Assembly: GCA_018417955.1 (NCBI GenBank)
Contig: JACTVC010000022.1
Coordinates: forward strand, 186,001 to 250,000
DNA: 64,000 bases
Source: Laccaria trichodermophora
Taxonomy: Eukaryota; Basidiomycota; Agaricomycetes; Agaricales; Hydnangiaceae
Reading direction: 5' to 3'
In this document: positions 21,584 to 32,783 of the stretch, piece after piece
Layout: each line of letters begins with the position of its first letter
Position numbering within the stretch: the stretch's first letter is position 1
Made by a program: the position numbers and the translations under genes
The notes under the pieces: model-generated
Told to the model about the DNA's origin: nothing
What the model saw: the letters and a program-made list of their open reading frames with translations, nothing else
Database searches by the model: none

Positions 21584-21695
21584 GCTCAGTAGCGTAGTGG
21601 TTATCGCGGGCATAGTCCACGCCGTCAAAGTAGTACGTATACTACTCTGATGGCCTGGACACGAGTCAAAGCCTCGTTCGAATCGGGGACTGAGC
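21584..21695 (+). ncRNA. tRNA-like element, copy D
   Basis: The acceptor stem is fully Watson-Crick (GCTCAGT/ACTGAGC) where most copies carry a G-U pair. The A box TAGCGTAGTGG and T-arm CCTCG-TTCGAAT-CGGGG are present. The insert is a long hairpin whose apex is AGTAGTA-CGTA-TACTACT, with outer pairs GTCCA/TGGAC and GCC/GGC. A T5 run occurs at about 21721. It is 184 bp after copy C on the same strand. Confidence 0.72.
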
Positions 21696-23583
21696 GATAT
21701 TGAATAGGGAACAAAAAACTCTTTTTACTGTGATCCGTCCCTCCCCTTCACAAGCAGTATTCTATTACGGAATAGTGGAGTTGTCATCAATTTTTTATTC
21801 TGAAAAGTGACGCCTGTAGCATCTTTGTATACCGAGAACCAAGTCCTAACTTCTCCCAGAAGACCTCGTCGTTAGTACAAAAATAACGCTAAATAACGAA
21901 GTAGATGTACATAAATGCACAACAACAGAGTTGTTTTTTTTTTGAAATTCATAAACTCTGTATCCCACTGGTTATCGAGTGCGCGATGAATTATCACAAT
22001 TGCACCACTCGTCCGAATTGTCTGAATAGTCTGACGAGGTAGCGACTTTGAAGAAGGCCATAAAATTGTGCACGTGATTTGATCTCCAGAATGACGTTTT
22101 TCCTCTTCACTACATCGTTGTGTCTCCCTTTCCAAGTCAGCTCATCGAGCCGGTGATCTGTGCACGATGTCGTCTCATCTCCTTTATGCTCCCTGCTCGC
22201 CTCTGTCCTACTTTTTGTGATTCACGCGACGCGCACCAACCCAATGCTTCAAGCTCGGTCAGACACCTCTTGAAAACCCGTACGGTACGCATTTCATCAT
22301 TAGACGACCGTATGTGGATACTAGGATGTAAATTTTTTGCCAGATCATTACGGACATGAGGGAAGGAACCACCAGTCGCCGCGGCCATTTATGTGACGAA
22401 CCACTGTTCAAGATGAGATGTTTCCAAAGGCGGGTAGATTATGAGCTGGCTATCAGACTCTAGTTGAGGATGTTCGGGGCTGATGAGGGTATGTTATTGC
22501 TGCACCTATAGATCACGCTAACCGTGCTTTTGCCCTTTACCCACAACCAGATAGCACAGGCAATCGCTTGTGTCCAATCAAGGTCTCCAAACTGTGATGA
22601 CAACCCCTACAGGACTCTCGAGACGTCATGGCCCTGACTGGGCTACTCCCTCGCCCCTCACTGGAGAAGCTGTCGTCCGCTACCTGGTCCGTCTAGGCTC
22701 ATTGAACCCATAATGGAAGGGATGCGCGGTGGTGACCAAGTCGGTCGGGGTAGCAACTTATTGAGGCAAGATGTGCGGGTGAGTATCGCAACCGCTGTTC
22801 TGCTGCCGCTGCCACTCCTGATGCCTTCTCCATAGTTATTACCTGTATTCTTCAAGGCACAGAAGAAGAACCAAGCTTCCCTTTGCGAACGAGGATGCTC
22901 GTTCCTACAAACGAAGTGATACGTATGATGTGTTATCATGCGTTGCGCGACGGACCTTACGCACAATACAACCGAGTGTGCATGAGCCAGCTGGAGCGAA
23001 GCGCGTCCATGTTGCCGCTCAACCAAGGCACCGCAAAGGAGAGGACAATCCTCGCCGACCATTTTGCAAACCCCCGACGGACGAAGTCATTCAAACGCGT
23101 GTGCACTCTCGCGAGAGCTTCGTAGGATCGGGGCACGAACGGGCGTGGTGAATCGGAATGTCTCGTTTCGTAGTTTCGGCGTCCATCGAGGTGAGTTGAC
23201 CACCAAGTAGTAATTCAGTGAATAACATACCTCCACTAGTCAATTAGAGCAGAAGTTTTCTACAGCTGTAACCGGTTTTGAAACCTAGATTCTTTTCAAA
23301 GCGCATTGAAACTGCCAGCGCAGGTGAGATATTGACAGTCAGATCTAGGGGTTAGATGTATCCTCTGTGGCATTGGCAATAATAGGTCAGTACCTTCATA
23401 CCTTCGTGAGGTCGCTAGACTCTCCCTTTTTTCCGTCTTTATTTTTGCAGGTGTTTAGACCCCACTTTCTTGAATTTACGGTCAACTCCGACGTCGCTCT
23501 ACCCATAAGCGAAAGTGAGGGAGGTTTTCCTGATTTACCGAGATTTCCTGCCGTCTCTTGATGCTGGTTCATTTTCCCGTATA
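21696..23583. other. intergenic, no supported gene
   Basis: About 1.9 kb with no recognised gene. A stretch near 21958-22020 (ACTGGTTATCGAGTGCGCG ... CACTCGTCCGAATTG) faintly resembles a decayed tRNA-like element. GC-rich open frames at 22658-23151 on both strands have protein-like length but no recognisable domain or splicing logic. Confidence 0.4.
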
Positions 23584-24528
23584 CTGTACTATTTCATTCA
23601 ATTCGGCAGGGCCCGTGACGCGTTACCGCCCAGCCGAAATTTTGATTTCGGCACTTGCAAAATTTGGCCGTGACAAGGCAAAAATTTCGGCAATACGGCG
23701 CCGCAGGCCGCAAAATCTTGCTATCTTGAGACTGTTACTACGAAACGGTTTCGGCACGGGATAAATTTGCCCGTTACAAGCGTTACATTTCGGCGATTTT
23801 GAAGGCCGCGTGATGCGTTACTAGTGTTGCCGGAGCTTGGCTCGGCTTGGCTGAGCCACGCGAGCCAAGCCAAAAATAGCCAAGCGGAGCTGTTCTCACC
23901 GCTTGGGCGTCCCCAGCGGCTGTACCCCGCTTATGAGCCAGCTCCTTGATGGGATAGCTGGCTCAGCCACGGCTTGTATCCTATTTTGGAAGTAGCAATA
24001 CAAACAAAACCATAGCTTTGACAGTACAAGCCTTCTTACTTTGAAAATTGACCTCAATATGGACACTGATGTAGCTAATTATTCTGCCAACTTTGAAGGC
24101 TGTCGAGCAAGAGCTCGCATGTACAGAGCTGATATGTTATATATGTGACTTTTTGGTTGTGACATGTGACAAACAAATGCTGTCACATGCAGGTAACCAG
24201 ATCTCTCAAATTTTATGGCCAGAAAAAGTGACAAAGAGACATCAGGGTACTTAAGAGAGTGATGGTTATCCTTTGGATTACTTCCATTCATTTATCAAAG
24301 GTCTTGACTGTAACTGCAACACTAAAGTAAAGGTTCCTTTTTTCGGTGATGAGCTGCTAGCTAGCCATGATTTGAGCCGCTGTGCCTGAACTGGAGCCAT
24401 CATTTTGGCAGCTTAGCTCAGCTCCAAGCTCCCACACTGCCCGCTTTGGGCAAAGCTGAGCGGGAGCCGAGCTAAGCCGAGCTCCGGCAACACTACGCGT
24501 TACTGCCGAATTGAACGAAATAATACAG
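23584..24528. mobile_element. TA-flanked MITE (Tc1/mariner-like), copy 2, with nested hAT-like element
   Basis: The ends CTGTACTATTTCATTCAATT and the inverse of CTGTATTATTTCGTTCAATT are flanked by TA (23582-23583 and 24529-24530). Without the 674-bp insertion at 23822-24495 the element is about 260-270 bp. The interior repeats CGAAATTT and GCGTTAC words. Its terminal 20 bp resemble those of the MITE at 1001-1343. Confidence 0.75.
23822..24495. mobile_element. hAT-like non-autonomous element inserted in a MITE
   Basis: Ends TAGTGTTGCCGGAGCT and AGCTCCGGCAACACTA share the first 11 bp with the element at 2934. The flanking 8-mers TGCGTTAC (23814-23821) and CGCGTTAC (24496-24503) differ by one base, fitting an 8-bp target duplication. 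Both ends are filled with GGCTTGGCT, GAGCC and AGCTGAGC words instead of the GAACTGAAC words of the first element. The interior has no transposase frame. Confidence 0.8.
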
Positions 24529-24863
24529 TATTCAACTTCTATTTTTTAACACCGGAAAACTCCTACACACGGTAATTTAAATTTTCCAATGGAGACGTTG
24601 TCAGTAGCATAGGTTACGCTTATCACTACCACTCGCACTGTCATAGGGTTCCAAACTGTTGCTGAACGAATCTCAAAGTGTCAGTATTTTATATATATAT
24701 TGCGCAAGATAAATGCACCACGAAAACGAGATACAGTATTATCCAAACTGATTTCCTGGGTGAATGCCCTTCAACTGTGTATCCTCTTGGAGTCTTGAAA
24801 GCTTTGCTGATGACAACTCCTGGGAAGATCGATTAGGGCCAAATCCAAAACACACTTCTCACA

Positions 24864-24968
24864 GCCCGGTAGCGTAGTGGTTATCGCGTGCACAGTACAC
24901 ACCATGTGGCTGCTATTGCGACAGGGTGAATGAACTGTTCAAAGCCTCGTTCGAATCGAGGACTGAGC
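24864..24968 (+). ncRNA. tRNA-like element, copy E
   Basis: Acceptor GCCCGGT pairs with ACTGAGC except at one position. The A box TAGCGTAGTGG and D-type arm are exact, and the T-arm CCTCG-TTCGAAT-CGAGG is perfect. The insert pairs ACAGT/ACTGT and then CACC/GGTG around a loop with no similarity to other copies. A TTTT run starts at about 24989. Confidence 0.72.
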
Positions 24969-26464
24969 TTTGCAATTGTTGAACAGCCTTTTACAAATTT
25001 TACACCCCATCTTCAATGCATAGTATGGCAACTTTTTTTGGGCCCAAAGCGTCGGAATGTCCTGTGCTCAGGTAGGTGACATAGCCTGGCTTAGATACGT
25101 AGAGTCGCAGAAACGTCAGCATTCTTCACAGCATTTTCCCCTCGTCCAAAACAAAGGATGGTGCCCAGCTTGCTCCAGTGGAGAGCTCGTCGTGGATGAC
25201 GGCGGTAGGCAGGGGAATTGGGGTATAAGTAATGTGGGGCGCCGAAGTTTGTGGAGAGAAGGGAGTGTATCGAGATTTCGACTTTCTGACGGTGGACCGG
25301 TGGTACTCCAAAAAGGCATGGGCTTCCTAGGCATCATGCATGAATGCGGGCTTGAGCTGGAATCGAACCCAAATCCAGAGCGATCTTGTTTGTTCGTATT
25401 GGTGAACCTCTCAAAATTCTTCCTGCGAACTCACATCAGCAAATTGGGGAGAACAATATAAGAGCATGCAAGGGTATATAATCAACACAATCCTCTATAA
25501 TCATTACAATTTGACACCCACCTTGCAGACTCCATAGCAGTATATAAAGAACTAAATATTGTACAAACCTTGGCTGGATTGTCGCATTGGCAATGTTTGT
25601 GTAGATTACATACCCTTACATACCTTGTAAAGAATTAAGAATGGGCAAAATGAACCAGGCTGGTGTTGATGGGCATTTATTATTATGTTGCGGGTGGTGG
25701 GTAAACTGGTAACTGTTTATTATCATGTTGCGGGTGCCGGTGGTGGGTAACTGGAAGAACGGTGGCTAAAGGGCTTTAAGTTGCTATAACTATGTAAATA
25801 AATTGTTCCGTGTTGGGCTCGATCTCAAGGTCTCAGGGTCTCATTCAATGCGCTCACTTAATCTCAGGTCAGTTCCGTTAGACCACGTTAGTTCACGCAT
25901 GCGATGGGCTGGAACCCTTCAGGTGCTGCCACTGGGTGTGGACTTAAAAAAGGAAAAAAAAGTCTTCGTAGCAGGTTCACAAAACCTTCCATACTCATAC
26001 CATACAGCAAAAACCATTGTAATTGTTCACATACAAGGTACCCCATTCCCAATGTACTAAAACCCTGCTGTATGATATATATTGCCTTGCAAACCCTCCC
26101 ATAGCTATGTAAATGAAGACAAACATTGCACGTGTTGCAAGGGCAAACCAAAGTTTCCACGATTTGCTGATGGCCAATGCCTCGAACTGTTCCAAAACTT
26201 CCCATCCTGATTAGCACCAATTATTTCCGATCCCAGCCCTGGAGCTCTGGAGCTCGGAGGCTAGAAGTTATGCATTAAGCTCCAAGGTTTGTCCCATGCT
26301 TTTGTGGGAAAATAATGCCCAGTCTAACGCATCAATAATTTGTCAATTATTCACTGCACATGACTCCGTCAGTTGTCCGTCAGACACTCAAGCTCAAGCG
26401 CTAATCACAGCTCCCATAGCTTATCGACGATATCTCGCTCCGACCGCAATTCTTGACCCCCGAA
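24969..26464. other. intergenic with repeats, possible SINE remnants
   Basis: There is no supported gene. A direct repeat of about 40 bp (TTATTATNATGTTGCGGGTG...) occurs at about 25676-25716 and 25716-25756. On the minus strand near 25815-25895, TGGTCTAACGG (an A-box match) precedes GAGATCGAGCCC (B-box-like), and near 25348-25372 GGGTTCGATTCC is a B-box match. These could be heads of tRNA-derived SINEs, but boundaries and tails are unclear. Confidence 0.35.
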
Positions 26465-27798
26465 ATGAGCACCGTTGACGCAAGCTCGTCAACCACATTC
26501 GAGGCTGTCGACCCCTCCTCGACCGCGTTCCTCGGCAACCTCGAGAGCCATGGTGTAGACAGGGCGATTATCGAAGAAAACATGGAATTTATTAAACAAT
26601 TTGTCCGAGTCTACGAACAGAATAACCCCACGCCGAAGAAGACGACTCGGAGGTTTCCTCCACCCCCAGCCACGAGAAAGCATCGGCATGGTGAGAATGG
26701 GAGCGTCTCCACTTCGCCTCTATCTCCGAAACAACAGCGGCCCCCTCCGCCACCTGTACGTCCTGCTCAGAAGCCACCAACACTCCTAGACCGCGCGAGA
26801 CTGTACAGTGATGGAAAGCCCGATAGAGCTGCTGCGACATCTGACGGTCGAGGAGAAATTGAGTCAGTGAGTGTGTGCAGACTCCGCTGCTTGAGATCTG
26901 TCTGATTTCGGTGATCATTGCACAATCGGGTAGATGCATGAAGTGGAATCAGGGCCTCGCTACAGTACGATTCGCTCTTTCCAATTCACCCTCTACGATG
27001 TCAATCTTACTTCATTCTTCCAGTATACTATCGGTTATACGTTGCGGACGGCCCACTCGAGTCTGTCAATCCCATTTACTCTAATGACCGCTTCATCAGT
27101 CGCATCTTGCCTAAATCCGTGGCACCGCCGCATACCGCTGCCTCTCTGAAGAAGTACCTCTGCCGGATCGAAGGCTTTGAAACGGCAGAAAAATGTACTC
27201 TGTTTCTGTCGCTCGTGGAAAGGGTACCCATAGAAGATGATACGCGTCTCTCACTTCGAGCGAAATCTGGCCCCGGACTATCTGAACTTGAGCCGATGGC
27301 TCTGATTGTTGATACTCAGGCCTGCCACAAACGATCACCGGCTCCAAGTAATCCGCCTTCTGAACAGCTCGATGAAACTGCCACACGTTACGGTACTTCT
27401 TCAATCTGTAATTGTTCAAGACGAGTCGGGCTTACCAACAGTTAGTACATTATCGGGTTTACGAAGAAAGTGGCGAGGTGGCATCGAAAACATCATTTGA
27501 CGAGGATGACTCGTCTTTGGGTCGCATCAACATACTCTCCATACCACCGCCCCACGCTGTTGCCTCCTTGAAAGCTTGTCTTGCTAAAGCCGAAGAAGCC
27601 TCGGGTCGAGGTTCCAAATTATTCGGGGATGAGGGTGGCGAAATTATAATGAAGGATGACGATATCATCACCTTTCTTACTGACAGCTATCCAGGAGCTA
27701 GCGAAGAGGAACCCATAGCAATTGTATACTCGAAACCCAAGGAAACTACATCGCAGCCCAATAGCCCAGCTCGGTACTCCGCTATAAGGAGGTTTTGA
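26465..27798 (+). CDS. WASP-like proline-rich head fused to two basidiomycete repeat domains
   Basis: ATG 26465 starts a frame with GVDRAIIEENMEFIKQFV (residues about 27-44), which recalls the helix in WASP/Las17-type actin regulators, followed by proline tracts (QQRPPPPPVRPAQKP). After introns, two copies of one domain follow. Copy 1 runs YYRLYVADGPLESVN to SELEPMALIV; copy 2 runs HYRVYEESGEVASKTSFDED to SEEEPIAIVY. Both contain PPHxxASLKxxLxxxE and share a final EEP/ELEP-hydrophobic strand. I recall such repeats in other mushroom proteins but know no function. Splicing GTACGA...CAG and GTACTT...TTAG restores one frame across both junctions, so the gene looks intact. A role in actin control is only a guess. 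Confidence 0.6.
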
Positions 27799-28139
27799 TA
27801 ATTAAGGTGAATTTCTGCCGTGCTCGTCCTGTTTTCGCTAAACCAACAAACCCTTTTTGTCCACAATACAGCAACCGAACATGCTCATACACACCGCGTT
27901 CCGACGGGGCCAATGTCAATAGTATGTGCATCGCGAAGGGCTATTACTCTTTGTATTCTAGGATTCCCATCTGGTAACCCAAGCGATCCCTTCATGAGAG
28001 CGGTTCTCACAGAGGGTCGGTATAACGTGTCTTAATTTCTTGGATAATTGGCATACGCTCTCAATGAACTTGTCGACTCAAAGGCTCAGCCTATTATAGG
28101 AACGTAAGAAGTCGTTCATGGACAGTGTTGCTTCATACA

Positions 28140-28265
28140 GCTCGGTAGCGTAGTGGCTATCGGGTGCGCAGTTCATGCCGCTAAATTGGCGACGTCACTT
28201 TCGCGTCCACGTCTCCACATAGTGGCATGTACTGTGTTAAGCCTCGTTCGAATCGAGGACTGAGC
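28140..28265 (+). ncRNA. tRNA-like element, copy F
   Basis: This is the longest copy. The acceptor is GCTCGGT/ACTGAGC, the A box TAGCGTAGTGG, and the T-arm perfect (CCTCG-TTCGAAT-CGAGG). The insert forms the clearest hairpin of the family: GCAGTTCATGCC pairs with GGCATGTACTGT with a single T-T mismatch, enclosing an approximately 40-nt loop. A T5 run follows at about 28285. Confidence 0.75.
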
Positions 28266-29462
28266 GCGCGTGTGAGGTCCTAATTTTTATTCACTTCTTT
28301 TCTTATAAAGAATGTAGCGGAAGTAGGAGGATTTTCTTGTACTCAGTCTCCAGCATCAAGCACCAAAGAAATATGGGAATGAAACAAGCAATCTTCCCTT
28401 GGCGTTCACTGACATTGGCCCTTGGGTCTCCAACGACGACGCCAGGAGATCGAGTCAACTAGGGGCTGTACCCTACCAGATAACCATTTATCTGTGGTCC
28501 GGTCAGCTGCCAAGAGAGCTGGCGAGCCATGCCAGAAGTGGGGCTCGAAACCTGCGACGCTCATATAGCTCATGCCAGTGGTAACTTCTATAGAGACTTA
28601 GTCACCGGCACCACTCACTCTTTTGTGTTTTATGTCTGCGAGTCAAGCATTACAAGTGTTTAATGTGATGCGTGAAGAAAAGCCGTGTTGTGTTGATTAC
28701 AGGTCCATTTTCTGATCACAGAGGGGACTACTTCACCTAGTGACGTTAAGGTCAAGTCGATGAGATAGAAATTTATATACCCACAATAGAATGAGGCTGA
28801 CAAGCGCGCCTAATCTGAATCATTGGCGGCGTCATGCACAACGCTCCAATTAGCAACGTCGCTACCACTGCTGCTCCTTCGGGTCATACTGGGCATGTTG
28901 AAAGCGCCTCTCGCAGGTCCAGTACATTTTAACTGTATTTATCATGAGCTAATTACAGTAACGTCTAAGCAGCGAATCTCACCTCCCTTTCCAATTCCAT
29001 CAGTTTCGCGTGTAACAGGTGGTTCTCCCGCTCAACTGCATCTAGGCGGTTTAGCACTTCTCCCAACTTGATATTAAGCTGTGTGAGTCTGTCGTTCGAT
29101 TGCGTTGAGTCGAGATTCATCGGTGTAGATATGGAGATGTTGTCCTGAGATGAATGATGGCAGACAAGCGGTGATGTCAACGGCAACAGCCCGAAAGTAA
29201 ACCAATGTCTCAGATGAATAAATTTGTGCGCGGGCCCCTAACCTTAGGCTTGAAACTGCTTGATCGGGATCAAGTGCCGGACGAAGTCGTCTAGCGGTCA
29301 GCCATACCCGGCCTGATGTCAAAGAACTCCCTTTTGACCTCATTTGTACTTACGTCTGCGTTCAAAGCGTCGCGTGGGGGTTTGCATAACTTTTACGTCT
29401 CGCCTCCAGTGTCCGAGCTTTGCAATCACGAGGCTGCTACCACGTCGCTTTAGCCATCATCC
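28266..29462. other. intergenic, possible short coiled-coil frame on the minus strand
   Basis: The only coding-like signal is a minus-strand frame ending at 28965 that reads LNIKLGEVLNRLDAVERENH with heptad-like Leu spacing. It could be the last exon of a small coiled-coil protein transcribed away from the DUF6593-like gene, but no upstream exons could be joined. The rest shows nothing recognisable. Confidence 0.35.
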
Positions 29463-30148
29463 ATGGAGGCAAAATTCGACAACAAGACTAACGTTCTTAA
29501 CGCCAAGATACGAACCACTCACGACGACACGGTGATCTATTCCGTCACGACCAGCGAAGGGCTTTGGGGGCGGAGATACACTTTCCTCAAAGATGCCAAC
29601 CCCGCCTTGGGCGATTCGACAACTGTTGGGGTTATACATTGGAACGAGAAGATATTTGAGGTCGGTGGGCACAAGAAATCGCTCAAAGATATCAGGAGGA
29701 AGCCGCAGGGCTTTAGAAACAAGTCAGTTGCCCTACTACTGATTCGTGCGAGGCTGACGTCACCTTGAGTAGAGAGAGATACTGGAGATGGTCGTCCGAT
29801 AGGAGGGAATACGCTGTCAAATTCCAAGAAGAAGATTGGAAGGTGTGTTGGTGTGAGGGTCGTGGAACCTGCTCCGAGCTGATCGGAGGTTAGGTCAAAA
29901 TCAACAACTCAAAGAACGAGACTATTGAAGGGAGTTTTGACGTGCCATATCGACCTAAGCTATTTGGAAAGACGACGCCAATGGTTTTCAACCTCTCAAG
30001 AAAGGCGCTTGCAAAGGACGAGGTTTTCCTCATCTTGGTGCTGATTTATAGCGAGTCTAAAAGACAGGAAAAGATGGTACGTCAGACGAATGTTGTATTT
30101 CAAATAACTTAATCAGATTTGAATCAGAATAGCGCCGTAGGTTGGTAG
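29463..30148 (+). CDS. DUF6593-like basidiomycete protein
   Basis: Four exons join in frame from ATG 29463 to TAG 30146-30148. The protein (about 170 residues) starts MEAKFDNKTNVLNAKI, then DDTVIYSVTTSEGLWGRRYT, VGVIHWNEKIFEV, YWRWSSDRREYAVKF and ends KALAKDEVFLILVLIY...NSAVGW. The succession of short beta strands, with an I-x-W-x-E-K strand in the middle and a YxW strand after it, is typical of the DUF6593 family, abundant in Agaricomycetes and of unknown function. There is no signal peptide. The family call rests on pattern memory. Confidence 0.7.
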
Positions 30149-32783
30149 GCAAGGGACATTGAGGCATTCGCACCGGCGTGCAGAAGAATACCGTCAGGCT
30201 TGGTTTATAATTTAGCTGTAGATTTTAGCAGGATTTGGCCGGGAGTTAGCAGTTTGGGGAACATACTAAGGACAGCTTCGTTTACAATCGCTTTGAGTTG
30301 TACGCACGTTATCCATCTGTAATGTGTTAACCCATAACTTTGTCCCCGCCACTTACGGGCAGCGGCATGCAAGAGACAACTTCAAGAGAAGAGTGATGGG
30401 AAGGTAAAGATCGTGGGAAGAAAAAATGTTCGATTCACTCCACTCACTTACACAACCACAACGATGTACGACAGGATGTAAGGCTCAAAGCCACTCAAAA
30501 TTCACGCGTTGAGCGCCCAATATCTTGGTCCGACTCCCATGAAGGCCCGCACAAAACCAACAAGGTGCATCTCCGCTTTTACGCTTGGAACTGACGGACT
30601 TCAAAGGTTTCGGATACAACAACGTGCCTGGGCATGTGTACATTTGAAGGTTTCCGTTGTGGCGTACAAGACTCTCAACTTGCCATACCACCTTTTGGCT
30701 GAAATATCAAGCGGGCAAAGTAAGCACCAACGACTCTTTCTGAAGACTTTCATTCAAATTACGGACCACCAGCACCCACCACTTTCTCCACCCACTCACA
30801 AGCACTGGTTTGCCTGTGTGGGTCCAGTTAGACTCATCTCTAATTTGACTCAGTTTTCAAGGCCGTATTCGGGTTGAGGACGCTTAGCTGCATCGCAGTG
30901 GCGTCGTTTGGCTAGTTGGATGTATGTGACCATGGGGGTTGCGTGGTTTCGCAATCTCCCTGACTGGTACGTTGAATACACATGCCTTTGAAAAATGGTT
31001 CCTACCTGTTAGGTTGTACTTTTTTTTGTTTGAGGCTTCATCTGTTGAGCTCAGGGAAACGCCCAGCCGCTTACCTTTCGGTGAGCTTTGTAGCATCCTT
31101 CGTGTAAATTATGCTAACGGCACGTTTCAGGGAATTACAAATGACTGAATGTTGAGCATGTGCCTGCCTTCAAAAGAGGTGGGAAACAACGACGACCCAC
31201 AAGGTATTGAAGGAACGTGATCAGCGTATGCATCTCGAACCAACGCGAAACATGCCTAGCACAGAAAAGGAAACTTCAAGGCCATACCCTAATCCTGACC
31301 TACCTCACTCCTCCTATTCAGTTATTTGTGGACGATACTGAGCGGCGTTAGATCCCCGTATTTGCCCATTACGATAAACCTGTCAATTTCTCCTGCAAAG
31401 GTCAACGATGGCCTTTAGACATTCGCCGCCACGGTACAAGTTTTGACCTGGTGCCGATGCGTCTGGAAATCTGAACGTGGACATGGACTCCTCAACAGGA
31501 TTTCACGATCCCGAGTCGGAGATTTGGCAATCGGTTCGTCGTGGGCTCGAGGTTCCTCCCGGTGAAGAGGCATGACCAATCCACGTCCTTCTGCTCTGCA
31601 CGCTTTGTCAGTGTATGAGGTATGAAGCACTTCTGATCATCTCTGACGTTCTTTGCCGTTTTACGTTCGAATCACGACTTCGTACAATATGAGCGCTTCT
31701 TTCGCTCCGAAAGCATACGGGCTACTGTTCAAATAAGCCTCCGACTCGGCGCTGCGGGATCTCAGCCAATATCTGCGTTCTTCTTTGGTAAACTGTGCCG
31801 GGGCATGCTTTCTCCGTCGCATGAACAACATGTGTTAACGAACTAAAAAAAACATCTTTGCTCCCCGACACGGATTCCAGCTACAACGTTGTTCTTCGCG
31901 TTTTGCCCACATGCTCCGAGCTCGGACCACTCCGCCAATAATGGTCAAAATTAGTGTGCTCAATGTATCACATCTCCGACTCGGAAAGAATAGTATGGCT
32001 TCGCTCAGTGAAATTCCGGGGCTCTGAAGGTGGATGATGCACTATGTATACCTCCCATATCTCCGCAAACTATTGTTGTTGAGCTGCCTCTTTGTCACCG
32101 TGCCGAGTCGGGGACGACAAGCCAAAACATCTGGCTTGTCTTACTCACAGCCACTGCTTGGGCTGCGGAAGATGGAAGCACCTGTCCGAAGGTGAAGATT
32201 CCTCTTGATGGAATCAGATTTATGAGGAGCCTGAATTCACAGTATTGCCACGAGACAACTGTTGGAAAGTATTCTCTATCTGACTTCAAACGCCACTGCA
32301 GCTATCGTTTTCACAACGCCTTCTTGCGAGCCACGAATGAAGCAAACCATGGCCAATAATGACTGATAAGACGTCGTTCGGCCTCGTTGACAATCTTCCG
32401 ACTCGGATGCCGCTCTTATCGATTTCGCGGAGCGGGTCTCGAGGAGAATATGTATTTGTACATTTACATGAAATCACTTCCCGTGAACGGACACAATATC
32501 CAATTCACACCACCACTGTGTAGTAACGCCACAAGGCGAAAGATCAGGGTGATAGATGCTGATGGTGAAACGTGCGGTCTGCATGAAACCAACTGACTGC
32601 CGTTTACCCTAATACGATTGGTTGTTCTCGAGGAGGAGCTTTTATCATTGACAAGTCGTTGCTGGTATCATCCTTTCCGAATTGCGCGGAAGCGGACCGG
32701 GTCACAGGGTCGCAAACAAACTTTAATTGAATTGGAATTACATAAAGCGAAATTCGTCGTTTCACCATCGCAACAGCTTTCTT
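30149..32783. other. long intergenic region without supported genes
   Basis: Open frames such as + 30509-30877 and + 32030-32359 have no recognisable domain, and I could not join them to others with splice signals. No tRNA, repeat or terminal inverted repeat was recognised. It could hide a rapidly evolving or species-specific gene. Confidence 0.4.

Noticed and set aside
21958..22030. Possible seventh tRNA-like element (ACTGGTTATCGAGTGCGCG ... CACTCGTCCGAATTG)
   Set aside because: Acceptor pairing and a full T-arm are missing; similarity is limited to short A/B-box-like pieces and may be chance or a long-dead copy.
22658..23151. Long GC-rich open frames on both strands
   Set aside because: They overlap each other antisense, lack domains and splice logic, and are expected by chance in GC-rich DNA.
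25057..25461. 134-aa plus frame
   Set aside because: Contains the reverse of a tRNA B-box (GGAATCGAACCC) and no domain; more likely SINE-like repeat than coding.
26860..27470. Apparent frameshifts between the domains of the WASP-like fusion gene
   Set aside because: Alternative splice sites (donor GTACGA with acceptor at 27022, and acceptor TTAG near 27445) keep one frame.
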